Origin: Brassica napus
Lineage: Eukaryota; Streptophyta; Magnoliopsida; Brassicales; Brassicaceae
Direction: 5' to 3'
DNA: 64,000 bases
Assembly: GCF_020379485.1 (NCBI RefSeq)
Contig: NC_063448.1
Span: forward strand, 51,097,218-51,161,217
The notes below the pieces were generated by a model. It ran no database searches and was not told where the DNA came from. It saw only the letters and a program-made list of their open reading frames with translations. This document shows positions 1 through 10,504 of the stretch, one piece after another. Made by a program: the position numbers and the translations under genes. Each line of letters begins with the position of its first letter. The first letter of the stretch is position 1.

Positions 1-496
1 AGTACATTATATACATGATTGTATAAACTCACATTATAAACTCACAATTTCTCCAAATTCCAGCCATCTTTATGATCAATACTCTACGGTGTTTTGTTTT
101 GGATTGGAGATTAAGAGAGGCTTCGGGTTACTCAATATATACTATCCTCTTAACATTAGGTTTATACTTTCTCAGTTTTGTTAATTAGGAAAGAACTCAG
201 TAAATGGTAGGCTAAAATATCCTAAATCTATATTATAAGGAATGTACATTGAGTTTTGAATTTTTTTCATAACTTATTGAAAACTTGGAAACCAAGCATA
301 TACAAACCGGACATAATAATCTACAATAAATTCAACGTCTAAGATTTCATGTTTATGTGATAAATAATTGGGCACGTCATATTAGCTCCAACTAAAAACA
401 CCACGTGAATACAACATCTAAATGGTCCAGTTCGTCCCATGTTCAATACATAATCATATTCGTACAACAGATAACTAAATTGGTTCCTTATTGTGA
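1..496. other. intergenic, 3' flank of the zinc-finger gene
   Basis: AT-rich sequence with no convincing reading frame. It lies just downstream of the minus-strand C2H2 gene, so the second finger and EAR motif expected of ZAT5-type proteins should be encoded here. I could not find either of them. Confidence 0.5.
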
Positions 497-1180
497 TCAT
501 ACAAAACGAAAGCTGGACACATACATGTGATCATACACAAAAACACGATTTTTTTGTACCATCTGAACATACATGTCATCGTACACAAAAACGTGGTCAA
601 GGTTGGAATAAAAGGAGGTTGCCTTATGTTTCTTGTGGCTAGCTCTATGGCCACCTAAAGCCTGAAAAGAAGAGAAGGTCCAGTCACATGGTTTGCACTG
701 ATAAACGAAGCTGTCAGCTTTACCACCACCGTTAGATGAAGAAGTCTCTAGGAACCTCCTGCTGCTAAATTTATACGTGTTATTGTTGTTTGTTTCGTGG
801 TTAGGTATCTTAAGATGTGGAAGAGAGTGGCCTTGGGAAAGGACGATCAAACAACTGGCTATATCTAGATCTTCCTCGTCTTCTTCGACTTTCGATGTTG
901 TTGGATTGTTGTTAGAAGACCAAGAGGCTGACGAAGATGAAGACGTGATCACACCATCCTTCTTGTGGTTCTCCACATTATTGCCTAAGGCGTTTTCTTT
1001 GGAATCAAAATCAAGATAAGTGTATTCCTCTATAAAGTCGCGTGCGGGGCAAGAAACTATAGGAGGATAGATAGAGAAAGGAACAGGTGATTTTGGACGT
1101 TGTCGCTTTGTCCGCTTCCCTTTGAGGATCAGTGATTGCTCCTTTGAGGTTGCTATCAGCTCTTCGAACGCTTCCATCAA
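497..1180 (-). CDS. ZAT5-like C2H2 zinc-finger protein, truncated to one finger
   Basis: A 227-residue single-exon ORF. The N-terminus (MMEAFEELIATSKEQSLIL, then a basic KGKRTKRQRP box) is the start I recognise from the ZAT5 subgroup of plant C2H2 transcription factors. One finger is present near residues 160-182, with the plant-specific QALGGH helix and its two Cys and two His. Serine-rich and acidic stretches precede it. Family members normally have two fingers and a C-terminal EAR repression motif (LDLNL). Here the frame instead ends in a tail where a roughly 16-residue FVYDxMYV-containing segment occurs twice. That tail comes from a short DNA duplication at about 517-590. DNA binding by two fingers and EAR-type repression are therefore probably lost. 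It may be a pseudogene or a truncated regulator. The start codon choice follows the conserved N-terminus. Confidence 0.75.
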   Translation of the reverse strand: MMEAFEELIATSKEQSLILKGKRTKRQRPKSPVPFSIYPPIVSCPARDFIEEYTYLDFDSKENALGNNVENHKKDGVITSSSSSASWSSNNNPTTSKVEEDEEDLDIASCLIVLSQGHSLPHLKIPNHETNNNNTYKFSSRRFLETSSSNGGGKADSFVYQCKPCDWTFSSFQALGGHRASHKKHKATSFYSNLDHVFVYDDMYVQMVQKNRVFVYDHMYVSSFRFV

Positions 1181-1667
1181 GATCAGGAGATAAAGGTTAA
1201 CACAAGATAAGAGGATTTTTTGTTAGTGTTGATCATGGATCTATGATTATATTTACAACCGAGATTATATGATGTATTCGAAGCTGAATGAAAATAACTA
1301 AAAACGTCGTTGAGAAAACTGTGTACATCGAAGATATGTCAGAAGGAAAGTCATCGAGATTATTATTATAGTTCTGTTAAAGGAAAGTCATGTTTGCATT
1401 AAACTCAGTTTTTTTTATGAGAAACGATCTCTGCTTGACACGTACGCGTTTTGGTAAATAAAACCTTTTCATGAAGCCATGTCATACACCTTGCCAATAC
1501 ACGATTAAAGAAACTTTTAAGTGCTTCTCCTTTAATATATAGGGGATGTGTTGATTTTTGTGAAAGTTTGAAAGTTTTGTTTATTGACCATATTTTCCTC
1601 TGTTTTGGCCACATTCACACAATATCGCGAATCATTTCTCGATATATCACCCATATTTTTACTCAAT
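1181..1667. promoter_or_regulatory. upstream region of the zinc-finger gene
   Basis: Non-coding AT-rich sequence on the 5' side of the minus-strand zinc-finger gene. Its promoter should lie here by position. I see no unambiguous TATA box, so this is inferred from location only. Confidence 0.35.
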
Positions 1668-2086
1668 GTTCTAAAAATCGCTAGGCGGTAACTAGGCGCT
1701 TTATAGAGGACTAACGACTAGGCGGATTATTCGGGGCCTAGGCGAGGCCTAGGCGTTAGCAAATTGTTGATTTATTTTATATATTTTATACATTTGTATA
1801 ACATATTTTAGTTTTTAAGTTTAATTATAAAATTATTGTGATGAATTATCAAAATTAGATATACAAAACAGAAGAAAGTAGACAAATTTGTAGATTTATA
1901 ATAATATTATTGTTTTATTTAACATATATAGACAATTTTAGATCGATTTTAACCGATTTAGAATAGTTTAAACCAATTTGAATCATATAAATTGGTATAA
2001 ATCGGATTTTAAGAAAATCGTTTCGGATAGGACCAAGTTGCTGCCTAGGCGGGGGCCTAGGCGCCGCCTAGACCGATTTTTAGAAC
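1668..2086. mobile_element. MITE with CTAGGCG-rich terminal inverted repeats
   Basis: A 419-bp stretch bounded by inverted ends: GTTCTAAAAATCG at 1668-1680 and its complement CGATTTTTAGAAC at 2074-2086. Just inside both ends are repeated CCTAGGCG motifs, giving GC-rich arms around an AT-rich centre with no ORF. This is the architecture of a non-autonomous DNA transposon. I could not define a clear TSD, so the superfamily is left open. Confidence 0.6.
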
Positions 2087-2733
2087 CCTGTTTTTACTAT
2101 TTCAATTCAAGCATGTTATAACTCTATAGTTTATATGAATGTGTAACTAAAACAGAAAATGTATTTTGGTGATATATGTAGTCAAATCAATTCTAATAAG
2201 TACACATATACACAAACTAGAATGTTAGAATTCACCGTCTCGTCACATATGTTAATGCAAGCCCACACAAAAGTTTACATTCGTTTGGGTTCGCCACTGA
2301 TACCACTATAACGCTTCAACCGTCAAAGGTAATATGCATCCTACGAGTTGTGCATTAATTTTTTGAATATTCAAAAATTTCGTTTACTGATCTTTCAATC
2401 TTCACATAACTTTTCTCTGTATTTTAGTTTCACTTGCACATTTTTTTTTCATATGTCATCCATTTTTTCACTATTTCAACTCAATTTCCTTTTTAAAATC
2501 GAATTTTTTTCTGGAAGTCAGACCGAAAAATCAAATATACTTGAACTATTGTACTTGCTATGCCACACACACATGACACGTTGCGTCCGTAATCGTGGAG
2601 GTGACCAATGCACGCACGTACGGGTAAATGATTAAATCAAGAATCAAACATGTTTTAACAATTTGCATAACTTTCAAAACTCAAAATAGTAGATGCATTA
2701 ACCACGTTTTTGCCGAGTTAAAACATTTAAAGA
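2087..2733. other. intergenic, no feature recognised
   Basis: AT-rich DNA between the MITE and the LINE insertion. A 95-codon open frame here (2348-2635) has no recognisable domain and is probably chance. Confidence 0.4.
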
Positions 2734-2752
2734 AAATAACAATGTGCTTCGG

Positions 2753-3230
2753 TCTCATTGGTCTCCACCCCCCTTCAGGTTGGGTCAAATGTAACTACGA
2801 CGCTGCTCACCGTGAAGGTCCTCACGACTCTGGAATGGGTTGGTTAATCCGTAATAAACATGGTACTCTTTTAGAAGCTGGAATGGGAAATTTTGAAGGA
2901 CGATCAACAGTTATGGAGTCGGAATTGTCTGCACTGATTTGGTCAATGCAAGCATGCTCATCGTTAGGTTATAGGAACGTCATATTCGAAGGAGATAATC
3001 TCAGTATCCTTAAATACATAAAAGGGGAAGCCTACAGTTCCCGTTGTCAACACTTGGTCAACTCAGTCATGGCATGGAAGTCTCAATTTCTCTCAACATC
3101 ATATGTGCATGTTCATCGTCAACATAATGGTTGTGCTGACTTGCTAGCAAAAAAATCTATTATTTCTCCGACTGATTGGAGTTTGTTCCAATCTAGTCCA
3201 AGTTTTTTTGTACAACAATATTTGTGCTGA
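2753..3230 (+). pseudogene. LINE RNase H (RVT_3) fragment
   Basis: This is the C-terminal part of a non-LTR retrotransposon polyprotein. The open frame extends upstream to 2628, but its first ~40 residues lie in target DNA and are not part of the element. The acidic RNase H residues (D in KCNYDAA, E in MESEL, D in FEGDN, D in GCADLLA) are all visible, so the domain itself is intact. No reverse transcriptase or endonuclease remains, which makes it a dead-on-arrival copy. Confidence 0.8.
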
Positions 3231-3270
3231 CAATAATTAATAAAATATTTTAGCAGGAAAAAAAAAAAAA
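2753..3270 (+). mobile_element. 5'-truncated LINE with RNase H domain, poly(A) tail and TSD
   Basis: The insertion ends in a run of A (about 3258-3273). It is flanked by near-identical direct repeats, AAATAACAATGTGCTTCGG at 2734-2752 and the same with one extra T at 3271-3290. Poly(A) plus a long variable TSD is the signature of target-primed LINE integration. The insert encodes only the end of the element, an RVT_3-type plant RNase H domain. It reads GWVKCNYDAA, then GMGWLIRN, then an ESE acidic motif, then FEGDN, then an HVHRQHNGCADLLAK end. The stop codon is at 3228-3230. Confidence 0.85.
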
Positions 3271-3397
3271 AAATAACAATGTGCTTTCGGACTAGTTGTA
3301 CAAATTCAGTAACATTACACAGCTGTGTTCCATTGAAAATCACTTTTATATAATAGCTTCCCTATCCATGCGACAAAATAACCCCACTCAAACCACA

Positions 3398-4799
3398 ATG
3401 AAGCTCCTTCTTCATCTCTCTATCTTCTTCGCCATTCTCTTCATCTCTCTCCCATCCTCTTACAGCTGCAACTCAGTCGAGAAAAATGCCCTCCTTCAAA
3501 TCAAGAAATCTTTTAACAACCCACGAAAATTCTCCTCATGGAATCCTCAGACCGACTGTTGTACTACCTGGAGCGGCGTCAAATGCACTAACGGCCGCGT
3601 CACAGACCTCTCTCTCTTTTCCAGTAAACTCTATGGTCAGATCCCTGACCAAATCGGCGACCTCCTTGAACTCCGTTCACTTTTTTTAACTTACTTGCCA
3701 CATCTCACCGGAAACATACCACGTACCATCACCAAACTCAAGAACCTTGACTCCCTCATCTTAAGGCATAACAATCTCTCCGGTCCAATTCCTGATAACA
3801 TCGGCGAGCTAAAAAAGCTAAGTTTCTTGGACCTTTCTTATAACCAGTTTACCGGTCCTATTCCCGGTTCGCTTTCCCAGATGCCGATGCTTGAGACCAT
3901 TAAAATCGACCACAATAAGCTAACCGGTTCTGTACCGAACTCATTCGGCTCCTTTGTAGGCAACGTCCCTAATCTCTACTTGTCTAACAATAAGCTCTCA
4001 GGTAACCAATACTACCTCCTTTCCTTAAAAGTTTTTTTTTTAAAAAAAAATTCTTGTTCCACAAATTTTTTTTTTTAATAAGTATTTTTGTATACTTTAA
4101 AAAAATATTTATTACGAATATTTAAATGACTAAATATAATTGTTTGATATCTATTATTGAAAAATGTATAGTAAAAATAAATAATACATTTAATATAAAT
4201 ATTTATTATATTTTTAATAAACTCGAACACTCTATAAATTTTTTTCTTTCACGACCGGAGTATATTTCAATTTTCTAATTATAACTTTCTGCTAAAATGT
4301 TGGATCTACAGTCGATTATTGGGATTTAAAAAAATAATTAATATTTAGTGAACTAGCACTAAATTATTATTATCATTTGATAGTTTAACAAATCATAGTA
4401 ATCAATAACGTTGTCCTGGCAGGAAAAATACCGTCGTCGTTGTCAAAGAACGACTTTAACGGAGTATTTCTGTCGAAAAACAGTTTCACAGGAGATGGTT
4501 CGATGTTTTTCGGACGGAACAAATCAACAGTATCATTGGATCTGTCGAGGAATATGTTTGAATTCGATCTCTCCAAGGTTCAGTTCGCTAGGGGCATAGT
4601 TGACTTGGATCTGAGCCATAACCGAATCTTCGGGAGCCTTCCTAGGGAGCTGATCGAGCTACGCGGTCTCAAGCTTTTTAACGTTAGTCACAATCGTCTC
4701 TGTGGAAAAATCCCACGTGGTGGTCTCCTTCAGTCCTTTAAATCATATGTATTCGCTCACAACCGCTGTCTTTGTGGAGCTCCTCTTAAGGCTTGTTAA
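3398..4799 (+). CDS. polygalacturonase-inhibiting protein (PGIP)-like LRR protein, two exons
   Basis: Exon 1 is 3398-4001, the intron (GT...AG) is 4002-4422, and exon 2 is 4423-4799. Together they give 326 codons, matching the usual ~330 residues of PGIPs. A signal peptide (MKLLLHLSIFFAILFISL...) precedes an LRRNT cap with paired Cys (DCCTTWSGVKC). About ten plant-type extracellular LRRs (LxxLxLxxNxLxGxIP) follow, and then a C-terminal cap with Cys (RLCGKIP, CLCGAPLKAC). PGIPs are secreted cell-wall proteins that inhibit pathogen polygalacturonases; that role is family knowledge. The intron splits a Gly codon inside the LRR region and restores LSG-KIPSS across the junction, as in other Brassicaceae PGIPs. 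The start was chosen at the Met preceding the signal peptide; upstream in-frame Mets lie in leader sequence. Confidence 0.88.
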
Positions 4800-5159
4800 A
4801 TGGTATGAGAACAAATAATTATGTCTTGTCTGTATGGTGACGAGGTGGTAATTATCACCGCCTATCAAAATAAATTGTTGCTTTGAATAAATTAATGTTA
4901 AGAAATTGGTAATAAGAATGTTGTTGAGATGTTCCAAGTGTGGTCACTAGCGTTGATTAAGAACAAAAACTATGATAAATTAATTATCTTCTAGCCTATC
5001 GCCGACATTGCGACCACTACACACGTGAAGAATATGTTGTATGTTCTGTTCTAGTAACAATTTAAACTATCACCAAAAAAATATACTGGTTTGTTGGTTT
5101 GTCCATGTCGATAAAGCTAGAGAATGTGTGTAATCTAAAAAACGAGACTTAGTATTGGG
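4800..5159. other. intergenic, 3' flank of PGIP-like gene
   Basis: Non-coding AT-rich sequence between the PGIP-like gene and the next transcription unit. It contains nothing I recognise. Confidence 0.4.
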
Positions 5160-5345
5160 CTACATGGGCCGAAGTTACGCTTCTTAGTGGGCTTATTAGT
5201 TCACATTACCAAAACGAATCGTTTTATCTCTAAACGACTGTTCGGCGATTCCGACGCCATCCCACCCGAAGTCCCGGAGAAATCGAAATCGAAATCGAAA
5301 TCGATCGTAGCTTTCTTTGTTCCCTTCGCTTCAGAAAGATCAGAG
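5160..5345 (+). other. probable 5' UTR exon of the EML gene
   Basis: This stretch is GC-richer than its flanks and contains a (TCGAAA)n-like run at about 5282-5303. It ends at AG|GTATGT, a good donor site at 5345/5346. The following ~440 bp are T-rich and intron-like, up to the EML start codon. EMSY-LIKE genes usually have an untranslated first exon. The assignment is inference. Confidence 0.4.
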
Positions 5346-5790
5346 GTATGTATAATGCTGTTGCCCTCTGAGAATTTTGAGGAATTAGAGCCTTAGGAGT
5401 TAGGGCGTTCTATGATGAACCTTCTCTTAGCTAATCTGCTCATTGGGATATATCTAGCTGTTCAGCTTTGTTTTAGGCGCGGAATTTAAAAAAAAAAGAG
5501 CGTTCAGAGAACTGTTATCCGAGGATAGGGTTTAGGGTTTGGACAAAAGTGTTCAGCTTTTTCGTCATCTTATTAATTTAAGGGGATTCAAATTTTTTAG
5601 TGTTCTTCTTTCGTTGGCTTGTACAAGATGTTAAGCTTGTTGTAGTGATTGGATCTCACTCCATATATCACTATCACTAAATTGTTGATACCTTAATGGT
5701 TGTTGTTGTCTTCATGACAGTAAAGCTTTTAAAAGAGACAGCTTTCATTTGGATGGGGAAGTCTCTGTAGGTAAACCTATATAGTGATAT

Positions 5791-6989
5791 ATGGAGGCAC
5801 AGATTCATCTACTTGAGCAGGAAGCATATATCGCTGTTTTAAAGGGCTTTTGAAGCCCAGTCTGATGCAATTTCTTGGGTACTCCCTCTCTCTTCCATCT
5901 TTTGATTTGATTGGGTTACTATGTGTTCTTTCAGTCTCATGACTAAATCGATTGATTCTATTGGCTGTGTTTAGGACAAAGAGGGTTTGATAACGGAATT
6001 GCGTAAAGAACTGAGAGTGTCTGATGACGAACATCGAGAGCTTCTGAGCAGGGTTAATAAGGATGATACTATCGGACGGATAAGGTCAGGTTGTTTATTT
6101 GCACTTACAAATACAGAACAGTGAATCATCATGAGTTTCTGTTTATCTTACTAAGTTGTACATTGGAACTGTAACAGAGATTGGAGGCAGGGAGGCGGAA
6201 GCCAAGTTCCTTCTAGACATGCAACTAATCAGGGTTTCGATGTTGTTCCTAGTCCAACTCTCTCAGCTTCCCGGAAGAAACAGAAGACATTCCAATCTGT
6301 AAGTCTTCTCTTTTAGTCATTAGTGTGCTTTCTTCTGTTTATATCCGTTGTGTTGTTTCTTGATCAGTTGTCGGTGATATTCGTGCAGTATCATCCAATA
6401 GTCGTGTGGTACCTCGTGGCGTATCAGCAAATGAATCTGCTGAAGCTCTTATTGGAAGAAAAGTGTGGACAAAATGGTCTGAAGATAACAACTTTTACGA
6501 AGCAATTATAACCCAGTACAACGCAGTTGAGGTGCTTTTTCTATAAGTCTTTGAATGTATTGCATTTGTACACTGGTTCAAGTGTTTTGTATTGTATTTG
6601 TCACAGGGTCGGCATGCTTGTACGATATAAACGCAGTGAATGAAACTTGGGAATGGGTTGACTCAAGGAGGTAAGCGAGATGGTGTATATGCATGATGAT
6701 GAACTTTGATACAAGCTAATATTATTCTTGTTTGTAGATTTCACCGGAAGATATTAGTTGGGATGGAGAGGAGAATGGGGCAGCTTTAAACGTTGGAGTT
6801 GGAAGTGGATCAACCCGCGGCAACCGAAGAAACCAAAGCCATTTTGGTAGAGGGAGAGGACCAAGAATTCATCAACCGAGAAATGAATTTGTACGACTTC
6901 CAACACAACAGAATGGTGGTGATGTTGTTGATCGGAGAACTTATTTTGCTGATATTGAATTGTTCAACACAGACTCGCTTGTGAAGGAA
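5791..6989 (+). pseudogene. EMSY-LIKE (EML) gene, 5' part, frameshifted
   Basis: Six exons are readable by homology: about 5791-5878, 5975-6084, 6178-6298, 6389-6531, 6607-6670 and 6738-6989. The first two encode an ENT domain ([34 protein letters not shown]). Exon 3 carries a basic linker (SASRKKQKTFQS). Exons 4-6 carry the Tudor/Agenet-like module ([44 protein letters not shown]). EML proteins are plant nuclear Royal-family proteins linked to chromatin and defence. One extra base near 5843 breaks the ENT exon right after LEQEAYIAVL. A small deletion near 6617 breaks exon 5. The frame is therefore not translatable as it stands. The gene is also interrupted by the LTR element starting at 7022. 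Confidence 0.82.
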
Positions 6990-7016
6990 GTTAGTTTTCT
7001 TTTCTATCTGCTCTTA

Positions 7017-7021
7017 CACAT
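7017..7021. repeat. 5-bp target-site duplication (CACAT), left
   Basis: CACAT immediately precedes the 5' LTR and is repeated exactly at 18752-18756 after the 3' LTR. This defines the integration event into the EML intron. Confidence 0.9.
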
Positions 7022-7496
7022 TGTAGGAGATGGATTACATCCCTCCACAAGGCCCATCGAATAACAGGCCCTAGCCCGGCAAGCTTGACCAGTTTAGTCG
7101 GTTTAAGCGGTTAAAGATGTCGGCTCGACTCCAGAGTATTTTTAGCCAATCAGTTAAGCCGATCAAGTATGCTCGGCTTAGAGAGAACAGTACCAAAGCC
7201 CGCATACTCGGCCTTTAGCGACAGGGCCCAAAGGACGACACGATTAGGGCATCACGGACGAGGACACTATAAGAGGGGATGAGGAGACAACGAAAAGAGG
7301 ATTTTTTGGCAAGACAGACAGAAGCGGCTAGATCTAGGGTTTCCGAATCATCTCTTTGACCCTGTTGCTTAAACCTTTGATCTTGTCTCCTTATTTCCCG
7401 TCAATCTTGTAACCTCTTGTTTGATTCTAATAAAAGCGTCTTTAGTCACCCCATTCTGAAGTTCATCATTCTAATCAACCGAATCTTGCACAAACA
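7022..7496 (+). repeat. 5' LTR of the Tat element (475 bp)
   Basis: Starts TGTAGGAG and ends CACAAACA. It contains a TATA-like ACTATAAGAGGGG at 7266-7278 and an AATAAAAG polyadenylation-like motif near 7428. The same length and sequence apart from ~13 substitutions is found at 18277-18751. Confidence 0.92.
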
Positions 7497-7497
7497 A

Positions 7498-7516
7498 TTG
7501 GCGCCCACCGTGGGAC
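7498..7516 (+). other. primer-binding site
   Basis: TTGGCGCCCACCGTGGGAC lies one base after the 5' LTR. It is the position and type of sequence (TGGCGCC...) used by Tat/Athila retrotransposons for tRNA priming. I do not assign the tRNA. Confidence 0.7.
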
Positions 7517-7543
7517 CCGACTAAAGTAACATTCTAGATCTAC

Positions 7544-10504
7544 ATGGTTCAAAACGACGCCACCCTCGGCGCTCCGGGCGGTGAACCAACCCCAACGCCC
7601 GAAGCCGCGCCGCCCATCACCGCATATTTCATGAGCTCTATCATGGCTCGACTTGCTCATCAAGACGAAATCCAAAAGACGGCCAACGACCAGTTAGCTG
7701 CTCTGGTCGGGGCCCTCACAGCTCCCGACGGCCAAACAAGCCATCCCCAGTAGATACGCCGTCGCCTCTTTAACACCAACCCGACGGCGATCGAAGGCGA
7801 ACATATCTCAGACGACTCCGAGCCTAACGAAACCCTTCTCGCCGACCACCCCCCTGTAGGTTCTGATCTAGCAACCATACGCGAACTCGCCGAGCTCAAA
7901 CTCAGCTTCCAACAAATGAGCAAGAAGATCCATCAAGTAACCAGCGCGGCTCCGCAAATCGAGAGCGTCCTCGCCGCAACATCATGCACTCTGTTTACTA
8001 GCGCTCTGACCAGTGTCCAACTCGGAAAGATAGAAAAACTGCGCCTACCCGAGTACAAACCCGGCGGAGACCCAGTGGAACACATGACAGCTTTCAACAT
8101 TGCGATGGCGCGGGCTCGACTCCCAGACGAAGAAAGGGACGCAGGCTACTGCCAACTGTTCGTCGAAACTCTCCACGAGCAAGCCCTAACCTGGTTTTTC
8201 CAGTTAGAAGAAAACTCCATCGGAAGCTTCTGCGACTAGTCAGCAGCTTTTCTCAAGACTTACATTATGTTCACCAAGCGCAGCGCTACTGCCTCTAGCT
8301 TGTGGAACCTCAACCAAACCAAAGACCAGAGCCTTCGCGACTACATGGAGAAGTTCAAAGCCGTAGTCTCGAGGATTGAAATTCCAGACGGTATCGCCAT
8401 TGACGCCTTGCAGAACACGTTGTGGGTCCGTTCTAAATTCCGGGAGGATCTATACCAAAACCCAACTACGTCGCTCCAGGACGCTATCGCGCGATCTGAC
8501 AATTTCATCTGATTGGAAGAAGATACTAACGCCATTCTCAGCAAGATGAACGCACCCAAAGCTCCAGCGGCTAAAAACGCCAACACGCGACAAGAACCGC
8601 GCCAGCATGCTCCAACCGACAAAAACGGCCGCAAAGACGGATACATGTATGTTGTCAACGAGAACAACGCGCCGGTTTCAACTCTCGTAGTCCGCGGAGA
8701 GGGATGGAATAAGTGGGTAAGGGAGCTCGATTCGCCCGACAAACCAGTCGATACTGTTTGCACCACCCAACCTACAGCCGGAGCCGGGTCAGCAGCGGGG
8801 CCTTCCAGGATCGTCGATCTCACCAAGCATTGCAAATATCACGACGTCAAGGGACATGATACCACAGAATGCAAATCACTCTACGCTCATTATCTCTCGT
8901 CCCTTGCGAGCGGTGAATTTAAGTTCGAACCCTTGAAAGCTAAACCAAAAAATGGCACCGGCAAAGGTCGACAAAACGACGCTCAACGACGAGACGACGA
9001 GGAGGAATCCCCGAAGGATAACGGTGAGGGAGACTCCTCAGCCGACGAAGAGCATCCTGCTAATCGCAGACGCATCGAGGTTATACTCTCTCAGCAATCT
9101 TTGTCGTCCGACGACGATAACAACGATGCACCTGTACTCGGAGATCTGAGAGACGTCCTGAAACGGAAGTTCGAGTCCGAAAATGATAGCAGTCCCAAGC
9201 ACAGAGATCTCCGGACGATGCTGGATACACGGAAGTCTCAACGTATCTCGACAAGCGACGCTAACAACAACAAAGGGCCAATTAGCGACCTCCGAGATAA
9301 ACTCAACGCCGGCGCATGCGACCTTCGCATACAGCTCAACCATTCCAAACCAACGGACTTACGACGACAGTTGGAGCGAGCTAAAGGTCATTCTCAACCT
9401 CCAGCGCATGACCACAGAATATCCACAGACCTCCGCACCTTGTTAGACTCTAAGCGAGTACAAACGGGACAGTCGTTGAATGTCATCATGGGAGGCTCCC
9501 CTCCTAGGGGGGACTCTGTCCGTTCTGTAAAAGACTATCGTCGACAAGTCGCGACTTCCCAGAAGTGGCCGACTAAGCCGACAAGTCATTCTCCGATAAC
9601 CCTCTCACCGGACGACGCTGAAGGAGTTCACGCTCCCCATAATGATCCTCTTCTCGTCGTCCTTGGAATTGTAGAGTATGACGTCACCAAGATCCTCATT
9701 GACACCGGAAGTTCCGTCGACCTCATCTTCCGAGGAACTCTGCAGAAGATGGAAGTCGATCTTGACGACATAAAAGCGTCCTCCAGAACATTAACCGGAT
9801 TCAATGGATCCTCCGAAACTATCTTGGGAACGATCCGCCTCCCGGTACGCGCGTGTGGCGTTACTCGAACGGTTAAGTTTGCCGTTGTAAGCACAAAAGC
9901 TCCGTATCACGCTATACTCGGCACCCCTTGGCTACACTCGATAGAAGCTGTTCCTTCCACCTACCACCAGTGCGTCAAGTTCCCTGGCACGGACGGAAGG
10001 ATAAAAACGTTGCGAGGGGATCAAAAGGCCGCTAGGGATCTCCTAGTCGCCATAGTCAAACTCCAACGGTCATCTCTACCCGTTAATTCTGTGTCTCCCC
10101 CAACCTCAAAAGTCTGTTCCCAGGAAAGCGAGGTTCTCGAGTTACCTATTGACGACGCCGATCAAAGTCGAACCGTAAGGGTTGGTGCATACCTTTCTGA
10201 GGAAATGCAGCAGTCAATTCTGGATTTCCTCAGGAAGAACGTGTCTACATTTGCTTGGTCTATGGCAGACATGAAGGGCATTGACCCGACTATAACGACT
10301 CACGAACTAAACGTCGACCCAACGTTCAAACCTATCCGCCAGAAGCGACGTAAGCTCGGCCCTGACAGGTCGAAGGCCGTAAACGAAGAAGTTGACAAGC
10401 TACTCGGCGCAGGTTCGATACCCCGAATGGTTGGCAAATCCGGTAGTCGTCAAAAAGAAAAATGGCAAGTGGCGCGTCTGCGTCGATTTCACCGATCTGA
10501 ATGA
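7544..10504 (+). pseudogene. Tat element gag-protease (and start of RT), three in-frame stops
   Basis: One frame runs from the ATG at 7544 into the RT N-terminus but is cut by stops at 7751-7753, 8237-8239 and 8510-8512. It contains a retrotransposon gag domain (about 8040-8520: LPEYKPGGDPVEHMTAF, LTWFFQLE). A Cys/His cluster resembling a nucleocapsid knuckle follows (CKYHDVKGHDTTEC, ~8833-8874). Then comes a linker with six DLRxxL motifs (~9143-9445), and a retropepsin with the catalytic DTGSS at 9701-9715. The frame then enters the RT lead-in (KQKRRKLGPDR) and is lost near 10420-10440, where RT continues one frame away. The local sequence fits a short deletion at a TTCGATA repeat. The product would be Gag plus protease in an intact relative. 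Confidence 0.85.

Noticed and set aside
777..1019. Plus-strand ORF of 80 codons
   Set aside because: It is the complement of the serine/acidic-rich region of the zinc-finger gene, with no domain of its own.
2628..2752. N-terminal ~40 codons of the RNase H frame
   Set aside because: They lie in host target DNA left of the TSD and are open by chance.
5777..6034. Minus-strand ORF of 85 codons across EML exons 1-2
   Set aside because: Shadow of the EML coding strand. The plus-strand exons have clear ENT-domain homology.
8341..8835. Minus-strand 164-codon ORF inside gag
   Set aside because: Shadow of the gag frame. The plus strand carries the recognisable domain.
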